Positions 10,243 through 21,291 of a DNA stretch of 64,000 nt are shown piece by piece; position 1 is the first letter of the stretch, and each line of letters begins with the position of its first letter. Source of the stretch: Dendrolimus kikuchii (Eukaryota; Arthropoda; Insecta; Lepidoptera; Lasiocampidae); assembly GCA_019925095.2 (NCBI GenBank), contig CM034395.1, positions 11,825,713-11,889,712 on the forward strand. Direction: 5' to 3'. The translations under genes were made by a program, and so were the position numbers. Under the pieces are notes generated by a model that saw only the letters and a program-made list of their open reading frames with translations, was not told the DNA's origin and made no database searches.

Positions 10243-11619
10243 GTGCTCGTATGTGGTCACCGATGTCATTAGTCGATGGTACACCGTTTAGGGTGCTGGA
10301 CATACTACACTGCTTTGAATGAACTGAATAGAAGTACGTTAGTTGCCGCTTCCCGCATGTTTATAATTATAACTTTGTAGGTTATGATATATGACTTGCG
10401 TGGACTATCAGCAGACGCCATATCTACCACATTATCGGCTTATAACATTCATTACTTGCTATCTTGCCGGCATCTGCACATCGACCAAATTATATTGACC
10501 AATGAAAAGAAACCTTAAATTTCGATTTGCGAATGAGTAATTGTCTGTATTACACAGTTATATAAATTAGTATATCGAAGTATTAAGGATAATAGACTGA
10601 GTTCAATGAAGGTTAGAATGGTATATGTATATGTTATAAATATAAGCAAAAATAAATGTGTTACGTAGTCGCCGCGTTAAGTATTCGCTATTTAAGTTCG
10701 GAAATCTGTTAATGGCAGTCAATTATACCGACGTCAGGGTGCAAAAATGGGAAATGGGTGGTATTTCAATGGTTTATTTACGCTTTTATGTCGGCGAATA
10801 TAATTATCGAGTAGTTTCTATTGCTTAAAAGTATTTATATTATTCCATCTATTTGTATGCTATGTTGTATAAATACCGGAAAAAAATCTTAATACTTAAC
10901 TTCAAATTCTGTATAGCATTCAGTCGTTCATCTGACGCCGTAATCATTAGACGTATCAATACCCTTTAAAAGGACGAAGAGGTTCTTTACTTTAGCGGGA
11001 TATCACCCTAAGCGTTGTTTTACGATTGAGTGTTATTCTAGAATATGCAGTCTTAGGGCTGAGTTTTCATTTTTTGAATAAATTATAACTTGATCGAATT
11101 TAAAAGTTAAACAATTTGACTATTTTATTCATGCATCTGTCATTTTTAATTTCGTCATGTTATATTTTATTCTATGATTAACTTTTATCTGGTGATTGAA
11201 AAATCGGCCTTTAATATTATAAAAGGGAAAAATCACTAAGGGAATACTTTCTCTTGCTTAATGTTCTTAGGAAAAATACTATTTGTTATTACGCCTTAAT
11301 TAGGTTAACTCTTATTTGTAACGCGGAGCACTTTCGCTTCCCGTTGAAATAAATAAAATAATATTTGTTTTGGCTTTTATTTACCTAAAATGCTTATCCA
11401 GAAACAGGCTAACAGACGAATCTACTCTGACACGTATCAGTCCATGCACAAGGAAGGGTTAAATATAAAAGAAAACCCAACATTACGATAATCATTTCCA
11501 GTCCTAGGCCGTGAAACTTAAAGATGGATTATAAGAAAAACTAATATTGTCGTGCGAGGCATGAAAAAAAAATCAGTTAAAATTAGGCACCCTAATATGT
11601 TTATGTACTTATTTATACA
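10243..11619. other. AT-rich stretch, no recognised feature
   Basis: No supported gene or repeat was seen in this interval. Confidence 0.4.
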
Positions 11620-11841
11620 CCGTGCCAGGTTTCCGTTTGTCCGTCTGGATGGCTATCATCCCTGGCTACACCTATAACAACCTTGAGTTCTGTTCCGAAA
11701 TTAGTGACAGGTTCCAGTCCTCCCTTTGTGGTTGGCAGCACATTGATAGCATATAAGTGTTGCGAATATACATAGGGGACGGTAAACGCTTTCTACCAGA
11801 AGGGCCGCCTACCTGTCTGTTTTACTCAAGCAATAAAAATA
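11620..11841 (+). mobile_element. SINE-like element with LINE-type 3' tail, copy c (decayed)
   Basis: It matches the family from the GTCTGGATGGCTATCATCCC block to AGCAATAAAAA, with many substitutions and a missing 5' part. It is the most diverged copy in the window. Confidence 0.65.
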
Positions 11842-12079
11842 TTTGCACACCTATGGAGGTATACATATACGTCAACCGGTTCTCTTCGATAATTTCTGGT
11901 CTGAAAGAGATCGGTCTAATGGTAAGATGGCACTTTGTGCCCAAATAGATGAGCTTTAAACAATAAGAATTACCATTTTTATTAATTTACTCAACTATTA
12001 CAAATATATTATATACACAAAATAAAATTAAACTATGAAGTCTAGTGCCAGACCGCTGTCAGTTGGGAACCAAAAGACT

Positions 12080-12510
12080 GATTACACTACTTCGCTGAAT
12101 GGCAACGCTACTGCGTTGCCCGAGGTATAGTCCAGTCTTTTGGTCACATGAGACATCTATCTATCAGGCGTTTGGATATGTCTCTATAAAGTTTGTGCGC
12201 CTCAGGCGCCCATTGTCCAAGGATCTCGACCCCAAAAGCCGCAAAGATGTAGCCATTTCCGATGGCTCAATATTAGCGGTATTTTAGGGCCTCCTGTTGT
12301 GCAGCAGCTGTTCTAGATGACATGCTAATGGCTTAAAGATGGGACGCCGCCAGAGTATCGACGCAAGACGCGTCCTATACTAAAGGGCGACCTATCTTTC
12401 AAGGCACCAAACTTCCAGGGACATTTTATCGAGTTTCTTGCCATCGTCATGGCACAAGCCGTTCGGTTCTAGAACGGCGGGTACCCCGACAGAGACTGAT
12501 AGAGCTTTAG
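12080..12510 (-). pseudogene. Relic of a retroelement C-terminal domain, copy 2
   Basis: On the - strand the decayed frame includes DDGKKLDKMSLEVW (near 12.43 kb) and then GYIFAAFGVEILGQWAPEAH, followed after a frameshift by a QKTG..LGQRSSVAIQR run. The second block is shared with 6252-6480. Stops and frameshifts are present. The interval is GC-richer than its flanks. Confidence 0.6.
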
Positions 12511-13524
12511 TTTATATGATTATTTTGTAACAATGAACAAAAAGCAACAAATTATTAACCGTCTATGTGTGTTCTGCAACCAAAGTTATTCTGGAAAATT
12601 GTTCTAATAAGGTCACGCTTTATACTTATTTTCTTCTTTAAAAATGATAAAACTGTTGTTTATTTTATACCACGTACGTGGATTGTTTCATATGGATGTG
12701 TTTGTCATAATAATATCTGCTGTAAATGGAGTATATTATCTTTTAATCAAATGAATTGATATACTTTATATTCTGAGTTTCAACAATCTTAAATACACAA
12801 ACTAATTTGCTTCAATGGGCTGAAATATAAAGAGATCTGAATTGAACAGAAACACAATTGAGTCGGTGAAGATAATTAGCTTTTACATAGCGGTTCGTAT
12901 ACGAGGTTTTGTTCAACAACTCGCAGGGGAATTGCTTCTACAAACACAGAATACTTAAACGTGTTAACATCCAATGCAGCGTATTCTTGTACACACTAAG
13001 TGCCGTGGCACAAAAGATGTTCTTGGACATAAAGTGTTAAAGATGATATAATAGTGCATAAAGTGTATCTTGCAAGTTATGACTTGGTTGGGATAAAAGA
13101 AATTTCAGATATACTGTAATTATACATAGTATCAACGTACAATATGACATTCAAATATTTACTATATATACATATTTGGTAAACACTGGTTAATAAACAA
13201 AAGTATTATAAAAATGAATTTGATTAGGGAAAGTCACCAAACAAATGAAAATTTATATTATAGTATGGTCTAATAAACCAATATTATTATGTTATTTGAA
13301 TTATTACAGCGTCTGCAGTTTAAAAGAGTATGTAATTTTAATGAAATTTCATAAATAGAACTACGTGTTTATATGCACAAGATACTAATAAATAATTTTG
13401 TTAGCAGGTGTGTTATTATTTACAAAGTTGTAAGTAAGTCAGAAATTTCGTGTTCGTGTGGCAATGTGCCCGAAACGTGGAGAGCGTTTTGCATTCATTG
13501 GTTCAGTAACAACAATGTCTATGT
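12511..13524. other. AT-rich stretch, no recognised feature
   Basis: Only short open frames without motifs were seen. Confidence 0.4.
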
Positions 13525-13680
13525 TAGGGTTCTGATACCTAAACCAAAAAAGGAATCCGTATGGTTTATGTGTATCACAGTTAATTATTTCAAGATTACT
13601 GTGATTAGGATTATGAAATTTGGCATACATTTAGCACTCTCATGTGTCTATCAAAGTTTAGTGTCAAAGCGAAAATAATT
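13525..13680. repeat. Probable dispersed arthropod-type repeat fragment
   Basis: A GGGTTCTGATACCTAAACC start, an AAAAAAGGAATCC block and later ATTATGAAATTTGGCATACA follow the order of a well-known insect repeat (recognised from memory). A 101-codon open frame overlaps it (13373-13678), but the match to a non-coding repeat argues against a gene. Confidence 0.4.
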
Positions 13681-14261
13681 TTTAAACAGTATATTGTTTA
13701 ATTTTTTGAAATATAATTAAAAATGTGCAACAAATGACGAAAACGGCTTAAAAATTAAAATATCTCAGATTTCAATTAAACGTAACACTGAGATAGCTTA
13801 TGCCCCGCTTCCTGTCAGGACACTGATAACTATTATTCTGAAAAACGATGTAATTTCTGTTAAATATTGAGGATGTTATTTACTACTATGATAAATCCCC
13901 AAAAAAATGTCGTAGAGATCGTACGAGTATATTCTTTATAAATTAAAGAAATCACGTTAGTTGCAATTTTTTAGTAATTTTTTTTATTTTATAAAACCTA
14001 TAGGTATTAGAATTTAAAAAGAACAGTGGACTCTGTCCCACGAAAGAAGACCCGCAGACGGGGCTCTACGTACATGCAATGGACTGTTAGAAAGATAAAA
14101 TAATTTTAGAAAGATTTCGATTTAATAGTACTAGTAAATAGAATAATAATATGATGTAACACAAAACATTTGATAAAAAAAACATAATTCTGTGTGATTA
14201 GGTCTATTGTCGTCGACCTAATGTGCATATTGTTACAATTACCCCGTGCTAACTACGGTGA
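13681..14261. other. AT-rich stretch, no recognised feature
   Basis: Nothing supported was seen. Confidence 0.35.
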
Positions 14262-14420
14262 AGAAAAACATCGTGATGAAACCTGCACATCGAGATAATC
14301 GATGTGTTAAACCAGCCAAGACGCCTTGGACAAGCGCGACGGGTATACTGTTCGTTCCCCTATGGTGGAAGGCCCGAGCCCAGCAGTGGGATGTTTATGG
14401 GCTGTTATTAGCTTAACTTC
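14262..14420 (+). repeat. Retroelement 3'-end type repeat (AGCAGTGGGATG family)
   Basis: AAAACATCGTGATGAAACC, then a CAGCCAAG.CGCCTTGGAC block and GCCCAGCAGTGGGATGTTTA form the pattern seen at 3' ends of lepidopteran LINEs and their SINEs. Related decayed fragments occur at 30435-30625 and 30860-30980, and a weak one near 6795-6830. Confidence 0.5.
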
Positions 14421-15174
14421 CGTGTTGTGTGGGTAATACGTAAGAAGTTATTGATGCAGATATTTTTTAAATTGTTTTGTTTTGAAGACTGTAATGATAA
14501 AACTGGTCTCACCTACCAGTATGTACTAGTAGAGACATTGTGCCTAATATGCTTTTGATGTACTCTATCCCTAAGGTAACATCATTCACTTAGTTAGTTG
14601 GCCAACTAGAAGAACTTACTTTTCCCTGAGGGTTTCATTAATCGCACTAAATCAGCGTTGGAAACGATTAGAAGTTCTATTAATATAACTATAGTAGAAA
14701 ATCTTTGCGTTCGTTTATAGCTAATGGTAAATATATGGTAAGTATATAAATGATAAATAAAGAACACGGTAAGTGATACAGAAATAGTTTAATGTTTTTG
14801 TACTGTACCTGTTTTGGAGTATAAGTTTAATTATAACAATTGTAAAAATCGTAAGAAGCCAAAACTTACGAGTGTTGTTTTTTTTGTAATTATAATACAA
14901 ACATGTTTTGATATGACAATTTATTAAAAATCAAGAGACTTTTTTCTTTCTGTCTTCTATTACATATTGGCGTAATAAGTTTTTCCTTTGGAAATAGGAC
15001 GCGTAGTTGCCGTGCGCACTTACCTCATTATAAAGTAAATAAGAAAAAGAAATTCTTTAAAGTAGAATAGAATTCCTCTAGAATATTGTTATATAGTTAG
15101 TGACTGTGCCCAAACGCTTCTTGTTAATAGCAAAAAAATAACGCTGTTAATTATTAGCTACATTAATGTATACC
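14421..15174. other. AT-rich stretch, no recognised feature
   Basis: No gene or clear repeat was seen before the maT element. Confidence 0.35.
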
Positions 15175-15293
15175 TAGTCTTGCCATAAATATTGTAACAA
15201 AGATTTTTTTTTTCTGCTGCAAATAACATTTATAAGTTTTACAGTGTATTTAGTTTAATACATAGATATAAAACAATTTAAAATATAAAAAGC

Positions 15294-15720
15294 TTATTCG
15301 AAGTGGTCTCCATTGGCTGCAATACAGTCCTTTAAACTTTGAGGCCAGTTATCAATAGAAGCACGCACTCTTTCCATGGGAAAATTCTTCACTGCCAATC
15401 GTATGGATTGTTTTAGGGACTCCAAATTATCATGGAGTTTAAAGCAAGCCGTACTCTCTAAAACTGACCATAAATCATAATCCAGCGGATTAAGATCGGG
15501 ACTAGACGACGGCCAGTCTTCAGCTCTGATGAAGTCCGAAACGTTCGTTTCCAACCAAGACTGTGTGGACCGAACTTTATGACCCGATGCCGGAAGGACC
15601 ATTCTTGGTTATTGAACATGGTGTTGTTAAGGGGCTTAAGTAACTAACTTCTCAAGAATAGTATCTTGATACACTTGTGCCGATGTTTTGATACCTTTTT
15701 CACAAAAATATGGCTCAGTC
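15294..15720 (-). pseudogene. maT transposase, C-terminal part
   Basis: An open frame from 15602 to 15294 carries the C-terminal catalytic region with PDLNPLDYDLW and the following helix-rich tail, and ends at a normal family stop. The QQD segment that should hold the second Asp is degraded to VLPASGHK. The part upstream (15603-15720) is frameshifted and ends at the Jockey junction. Confidence 0.85.
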
Positions 15721-15948
15721 ACGAACTGTTGCCATGAGAGGGGGATGAATTTAATGATGGCCACCATAGGGCGACACAAAGCACTAATTGAGAACGGGCG
15801 ACGGGTAATATAAAGCCCGAGGGGAAGGATTCCGGCGGGCCGGGATCGGTGGTTTGCGGCGGCCTACGCTATCTTACTGCCGTTTCGCAACGTGTTATGG
15901 CTGGGAGAGAAGAAACGGCGAAAGAAACTTCCCAGCAACACGCCTAGT

Positions 15949-18864
15949 CTATCCTGTGGGGGGGCTATGTCTCCTAGCGTCCCTCGCAGGGACGTGGAGA
16001 GATCTTGATTGGCGGCGCCTGAGACGCCGCCGTCTGTGTCTGTCTGTCCGTGCCTGCCAGCCTGCCGTCCTAACCGCGGGCGGGCTGATCCGGGCCAGCC
16101 GTTTTGTGATAACGTCGACCCTGTCCGTGAGGACGTTACGCGGTCGTCGCACGAGAGCCTTTCGCCGAGGCTTATAATCGGACGCGGACACGACGAGTGG
16201 ATTACGATGGTGCGGCGCGAGATCGAAATACTTACGCGAGAGCGACGTAATGTAGTTTTTGATGGAGGGAAGCTCCAGATCGCGGTGGAGGTCGACGTTA
16301 CGCATATAGAGGGGAGCACCGACGGCTCTGCGCATGAATTTGTTTTGCACGATTTGCAATTTATCTAAAAGGGCAGGCTTGGCATGGCCGAATACCACAC
16401 TCGCGTATGTCATGATCGGGCGGATGCATGTTTTATACAAAGTAAGCTTGTGTCTGAGGGACATTTTGCTTCGTTTGTCTATCATGGGTGCTAAACGACC
16501 CATCACAAATCGCGCTCTATTTCGGATTATAGTGATATGCTCGTTGAAGCGCAAGTTCCGATCTAGGGTGACACCCAGGTATTTGGTGTACTTTTCCCAG
16601 GGAATTTGTTGTTCGTAGAGCGAAATGGTTTTTAGGCGAAGGCAAGCGCGTTTGGGGGAGCGAAGCGTGCCCGGGGAAAAGAACATTGCTGCGCTTTTCT
16701 CCGGGTTTACCTCTATCCTCCATTTGCGAAACCATTCGCCTAGCTCTGTGACAGCTGCCTGCAGCCGGACGCAAGCCATTTGTCGGTTTTGATCTGATGT
16801 ATAGAGTGCGGTGTCATCCGCAAAGAGGGCCAACTCCACATCTGGAGTTTTTGGGATGTCGCTGGTGTACAGCGTGAAGAGTAGTGGCGACAGAGCCGAG
16901 CCCTGTGGTACACCGGCTGTGAGTGGGTGAGGGGACGAGCGCGTTCCCTCCACTCGAAAACGGAAGCTTCGGTCTAAGAGGAAGTCTCGCAAGATGAGCA
17001 CGAGTCTGTCTGGCACACCGAACTGGTACAACTTGTAAATCAAGCCGTTGTGCCAGACCTTGTCGAAGGCTTTTGCTACGTCTAGGAACAGTGCGGCTGT
17101 TCCTATAGGGCGGGGGCGATGGGCAAAGTGAGATAGTATGTGCTCCGTGATGCGGTGCACCTGTTGCACGCATGAGTGTCTAGCACGGAAGCCAAATTGC
17201 TCATCAGGTAATAGATGTTTGCTGAAGGCAAAATCTCTAAGTCGTGAGAGGATGACTCTCTCGTAAAGCTTGCTGAGTGCGCTTAGTAGGCTGATTGGAC
17301 GGTAGCTGGACGGTTTATTAGCCGGTTTTCCCGGCTTGTGAATACCAATGACATCTGCCTCCTTCCAGATCGCGGGGAAGGAGCAGTTTGTTATGGCGGC
17401 ATTAAAGATGCTCACCAGGATTATAATTAGATGGGCGGGTAGGAGTTTTAAAACGCGATTGTTGATGCCATCGGTCCCTGGGGCCTTTCGCGGTTTGAGA
17501 GACTTGATCAGATCTTGCACTTCTTCGACCGTGACCGGGTCGAGTGTGGTTTCCGCTGGTAAGGAGGATCTACGTTCGACCTCGGAGTCCACCTCCGTCA
17601 GGTGTGACTGGTCGACGTTTTGCGTAGTGGGGGAGCATTGAAGCTCTAGACTCTGAGCAAGGCACTCGGCTTTCTCCTCGTCATCGAACGCCTCGGTGTT
17701 GTCGGCTCTTTCTAGCGCGGGTATGACAGTAAGGGTGTCTGATTTGAGAGCTCTAGCCAGCTTCCAGTACGCCTGGTGAGTTGGTTCGATATCCCTCAAC
17801 GTTCTGTCCCAACGTTGTTCCCTGACTTCCCGGATACGTAGTTTGACCTCGCGCTCTAGTTCGCGGAGTCGGATTCTGTTATCCTCGGTGGGATATCTGT
17901 CATGAGCTCTGGAGGCGGCTCTCTTTTCCCTCAGCAGTATCCTCACCTCGTCCGGCAGGCATAAGTGGCGGTCATCCTCCACTGGCACCTGCCTGGACGA
18001 GTTCCGCACTGCGGATTGAAGGTGGCTGGTGAGGGCTTCGATCGCCCTCTCCGTGTCTTGGCGGGACCCGATGTGATCTGGGATGCGGTCCAGGTCTTGT
18101 GAGCTGGTTGCCTTGAGGAGGTCCCCAAGTCTCAACCAGTCCACAGAGGTCCTAGTTTCAGATGTCTGGTCTGTCTGTGGTCCTAATCTAAGGATAACCG
18201 GACGATGGTCCGAGTCTATATCGTCCATCGTTTCGATCGAATGGAACTGAAGAGTTACGCCCCTCAGTAATGCTAGGTCGAGAGTGTTTGGGGTCCCCCA
18301 GTCGCGGTTGGGGGGATATCTTGTGGGGGTCATGGGCGTTAGTATATCAAACAAAAGATTGTCTGATATATTTATTAGGGCTCTGCCATTGGTGTTAGTG
18401 GTATTGCAATTCCACTGCTCGTGTTTGCAATTCAGATCTCCGGCTATTATAACAGCCGGGCCTAGGTTGAATAGGGCTTCTAGGTCTTTTTTAATAAGGG
18501 TTTTTTGGCATGCGAGGTATGCTGAGACTATGACTAGAGGTTGGTGGCCAGTCATTGCTAGTCTGCAGGCGGATACCTCCATACCTTCTAGTGGAGGGGT
18601 GACTACAGGCATGCAGTGTAGGGATCTCCTGAAATAGATCAGGGTGCCGCCACCACGGCCTACCCTGTCATGTCTAGTGACCCGATAGTTAGAGATCTTT
18701 GGATCTCTATTACTCGGTTTCAGGAAGGTCTCCTGTACTAGTAGTATATCTATTTGATTGGTAACCAGGAAGTCATGGACCAAGTCGCGCTGGTTTCGAA
18801 GGCCGTTGGCGTTATAAGTCGCCAGAGTCAATGAGCGTGGTTTATTTCTACCTACATGCGCCAT
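15949..18864 (-). CDS. Jockey-type ORF2: endonuclease and reverse transcriptase (971 aa)
   Basis: This is the LINE replication enzyme that nicks target DNA and copies the element RNA. Residues about 11-228 form the APE-like endonuclease: QETF with the catalytic Glu near 45, GDLNCKH near 142 and SDHRPV near 218. Residues about 455-740 form the reverse transcriptase: APGTDG at 461, YRPISLL at 521, LDVAKAFDKVW near 594, AGVPQGSALSPLLF near 650 and the catalytic FADDTALY at 681. No internal stop interrupts the frame. The start ATG lies 38 bp after the ORF1 stop, so reinitiation or a second start is likely. Catalytic motifs are all present. Confidence 0.9.
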   Translation of the reverse strand: MAHVGRNKPRSLTLATYNANGLRNQRDLVHDFLVTNQIDILLVQETFLKPSNRDPKISNYRVTRHDRVGRGGGTLIYFRRSLHCMPVVTPPLEGMEVSACRLAMTGHQPLVIVSAYLACQKTLIKKDLEALFNLGPAVIIAGDLNCKHEQWNCNTTNTNGRALINISDNLLFDILTPMTPTRYPPNRDWGTPNTLDLALLRGVTLQFHSIETMDDIDSDHRPVILRLGPQTDQTSETRTSVDWLRLGDLLKATSSQDLDRIPDHIGSRQDTERAIEALTSHLQSAVRNSSRQVPVEDDRHLCLPDEVRILLREKRAASRAHDRYPTEDNRIRLRELEREVKLRIREVREQRWDRTLRDIEPTHQAYWKLARALKSDTLTVIPALERADNTEAFDDEEKAECLAQSLELQCSPTTQNVDQSHLTEVDSEVERRSSLPAETTLDPVTVEEVQDLIKSLKPRKAPGTDGINNRVLKLLPAHLIIILVSIFNAAITNCSFPAIWKEADVIGIHKPGKPANKPSSYRPISLLSALSKLYERVILSRLRDFAFSKHLLPDEQFGFRARHSCVQQVHRITEHILSHFAHRPRPIGTAALFLDVAKAFDKVWHNGLIYKLYQFGVPDRLVLILRDFLLDRSFRFRVEGTRSSPHPLTAGVPQGSALSPLLFTLYTSDIPKTPDVELALFADDTALYTSDQNRQMACVRLQAAVTELGEWFRKWRIEVNPEKSAAMFFSPGTLRSPKRACLRLKTISLYEQQIPWEKYTKYLGVTLDRNLRFNEHITIIRNRARFVMGRLAPMIDKRSKMSLRHKLTLYKTCIRPIMTYASVVFGHAKPALLDKLQIVQNKFMRRAVGAPLYMRNVDLHRDLELPSIKNYITSLSRKYFDLAPHHRNPLVVSASDYKPRRKALVRRPRNVLTDRVDVITKRLARISPPAVRTAGWQARTDRHRRRRLRRRQSRSLHVPARDARRHSPPTG

Positions 18865-18902
18865 TTGTTACCGGTAACAAGAATTTGTATTAGGTTGTTT
18901 AG

Positions 18903-20777
18903 TTACAACGATCTAAGTATTTGGAGGAGGTACGCGTGATCCATTTCGATCACGAGTTGATCCCGGAGGGAGGGTTGAGTTGACTCTGAAACTTGTCTCA
19001 GTTTCCGAGCCAAGAGTTGGACCTCTTCCAGGTCGAAGGGCAAGTTCTTGGCGAATTTAGTCGCCAAAGCTAAGTCCTCCGCTATAGAGTGGTGGGCCGA
19101 TGGCCCAGAAGGTGCCTTAGAAATGGGGGCGGGGGAGAGGGTGGCCGAGGGTAGGCCGGCCATAACTGGGGCACGCGTCCTCAGCGGAGGAAACGCTTCC
19201 GTCGTGGGAAGACCCGTCCAGTGGTTTACCACTGGAGGGGGGGCCGCCACGAATGCGGGTTTGTTCGGCACTTTTCTAGTGCCTTTTTGGGCATTGCCCT
19301 TTCCGACCTTACGTTTGGGTCGGGGGGCGGCAGGGCAGCCTCTGTAGTTAGCAGGGTGACCCGCTTGGCCGCAGAGGATGCAGCTGGGTGGCTCCGGGGA
19401 GTCCCGGGTGCGAGTGCACTCCGAGGTCCCGTGGTCGCCCAGGCACTTGACGCACCTGGGACGGGATTGACAATGAAGGGCAGAGTGCCCATAAAGTTGG
19501 CAGCGATGACACTGCCGTAGTGTATGTTTTTCGTGTGGACGTTCCACACGAAGGCCAGAGAGGCCACAGACCTTCTCAAGTTCGAAGATCTTTTTCCCCT
19601 CTGGGGAGAGGTCGAGGACAACCAATACTAGGTTTAGAGGCGACTTTGTGGCGTCGCCTCTGTGCATACGGTGCACTTCGTGCACTGGTAGGGCTTGGGA
19701 CTTAAGGTCCTCTAGAATGTAGGAACTTTCAATTTCCTGAGGAAGTCCGCGAATTACAGCCCGAAGGCGTTTTTCTTCTGGCAGGGCGTAAGTGTAGTAA
19801 CCGATTTTACGGTCACATAATAGAGTAGTTAGGGCGCGGTGGTCACTTGAAGATGTGACCATAACTTTGATGCCGTGTTGGGTATCACGGGCCTCTTTTA
19901 TGGAGATTGCCTTACCTGGCAGTTCCTTAGCGAGTTGAAGCCAATGAGCTTTCTCGCGGATGATCAGGGGTGGCGGCGGGCGCTGTGAAGGTGGCCCAGG
20001 GCGGCTGGAAGGTGCCATTGTCGGTTTTGTGCCCGCAGTGGGGGCGGGGTTGGGGGGGACCTCCCTCTGGGTCTTTCGTTTTTTACTACGATTGACGGTT
20101 ATGAAACCGTCATCGTCTTCGCGGTCTAAGGGGATATTCGCGGGAGGCGCGACATCCATGGGGGTAATTTCATCGGCTGGTGTAAGAGGGGCAACCCCGA
20201 GGTATTGCGAACCTTCAGTGGTTAAGTCGATTTCTCGACGAGAATCGATTACGCGATGGATGGGCGAACGCGAACGCGATGTCGTCGAACTCGCGGAGCT
20301 CGAACGCGGTTTTCCCGGTGTGGGACCGCGAGAAAACGAGGCGCGCGACTTTGGTGCCACACGGTGGGCGTCGTTGAGCGGGGGTGCGGGCGGCGGGCGC
20401 ACCGGTAACACGGCGGGTACGGACGCGGGGGGCGCGGGCGCTGCGGTAGAGCGCAGGTGGTCTGCGGCATGTGCGGCTGCGGGGGTCGCGGGGGGTGCGA
20501 TGGTCGCGGCAGATGCGGGCGCGGGGAGGGAGGCCTGCGCGGGGGCCCTTTGCACGTGTGACTCGCGGGACACAGGTTTCTCGGAATTAAGTTCCGAGAT
20601 AACAACGGACGCCATTGATTGGGACTCCGGAGTCCTCAAAAATTGGTCGAGTGCTTGAGGGAATTGCTGTCGTAAAAACGACAGCAAACCCTCTAACAGC
20701 GACGGAGAGGCCTCCACGCCGTCCATTGTCCCTGAGGGGGACGAACGATTTGGTGGAAAAACCACCTGATGATGCAC
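18903..20777 (-). CDS. Jockey-type ORF1: gag-like zinc-knuckle protein (624 aa)
   Basis: This is an RNA-binding protein of the LINE. The N-terminal 290 residues are Pro/Ala/Ser-rich and low in complexity. Residues about 300-420 match the region preceding zinc knuckles in Jockey-clade gag proteins, including RAVIRGLPQEIESSYILEDL. Three knuckles follow: CHRCQLYGHSALHC near 423, CVKCLGDHGTSEC near 442 and CILCGQAGHPANYRGC near 466. The ATG at 20777 is the first in frame; a second Met at about codon 18 (MDGVEAS) is an alternative start. The frame is intact. Confidence 0.88.
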   Translation of the reverse strand: MHHQVVFPPNRSSPSGTMDGVEASPSLLEGLLSFLRQQFPQALDQFLRTPESQSMASVVISELNSEKPVSRESHVQRAPAQASLPAPASAATIAPPATPAAAHAADHLRSTAAPAPPASVPAVLPVRPPPAPPLNDAHRVAPKSRASFSRGPTPGKPRSSSASSTTSRSRSPIHRVIDSRREIDLTTEGSQYLGVAPLTPADEITPMDVAPPANIPLDREDDDGFITVNRSKKRKTQREVPPNPAPTAGTKPTMAPSSRPGPPSQRPPPPLIIREKAHWLQLAKELPGKAISIKEARDTQHGIKVMVTSSSDHRALTTLLCDRKIGYYTYALPEEKRLRAVIRGLPQEIESSYILEDLKSQALPVHEVHRMHRGDATKSPLNLVLVVLDLSPEGKKIFELEKVCGLSGLRVERPHEKHTLRQCHRCQLYGHSALHCQSRPRCVKCLGDHGTSECTRTRDSPEPPSCILCGQAGHPANYRGCPAAPRPKRKVGKGNAQKGTRKVPNKPAFVAAPPPVVNHWTGLPTTEAFPPLRTRAPVMAGLPSATLSPAPISKAPSGPSAHHSIAEDLALATKFAKNLPFDLEEVQLLARKLRQVSESTQPSLRDQLVIEMDHAYLLQILRSL

Positions 20778-20891
20778 TTTTCACTGCACTGTCACAGAAA
20801 AAACACAGATCGACCGGGTGAACGAACGAACACAACGAACACGAATAACGGACTGCCGAGGCGGAACGGGAGACGTGCGCGCGCGACGAAT

Positions 20892-21291
20892 CAGTAGTCG
20901 TTTCGATTTTACCACCCTATTCTTTTTTAAATTATGAGTTAAGAAATGACCAGTGCGTCTCTTATAGGCTGCAAGTCCTAAGTCATCTTTTAAAATACGC
21001 GTAAGGTGATATATTCATCTGCCGAGATAAAATATTTTGCTTTCGGACAGGATTTCTTCGAATTCTTTCCTTTACTGCTTTGACCACCTTTTTCGTACGA
21101 ACACTACGTGGGCGGCCAGATCTTTTTCTGTCACAAACAAAGGAGGTCTCATTGTAGTTATTAATAGCCCGGTACTCAAACATTTGACTAATACCAAGCG
21201 TATGGAGAGTTTTAAAAATTGCATTTGGCTCCATACCTACTTTGTGTAATGCAATCAAAGCGATTCGGTTCTCTTTATCGCCCCACTCCAT
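20892..21291 (-). pseudogene. maT transposase, N-terminal part
   Basis: The ATG at 21291 opens a 102-codon frame with the HTH DNA-binding region (KVGMEPNAIFKTLHTLGISQ) and a GRPRS hinge. It shifts frame near 20983 and continues to the Jockey 5' junction near 20891, around the TAAGAAATGACCAG segment equivalent to copy 1 position 700-720. Confidence 0.85.

Larger units (their letters stand above)
15720..20891 (-). mobile_element. Jockey-clade non-LTR retrotransposon, both ORFs open
   Basis: A GC-rich island in AT-rich DNA, coded on the - strand: a 5' leader of roughly 115 bp, ORF1 with three zinc knuckles, a 38-bp gap, ORF2 with endonuclease and reverse transcriptase, then a 3' region of about 230 bp. 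ORF order, zinc knuckles and the APE-type endonuclease match the Jockey clade. The 3' end lacks a long poly(A) run. No target duplication is visible because about 200 bp of the host maT sequence is missing at the junction. Confidence 0.85.

Noticed and set aside
13373..13678. A 101-codon open frame with several Cys residues
   Set aside because: Its second half follows a non-coding dispersed repeat, both strands are open, and there is no domain.
19960..20658. A 232-codon open frame on the + strand, and similar long frames antisense to GC-rich LINEs
   Set aside because: It is antisense to the Jockey ORF1, low in complexity, and explained by high GC.
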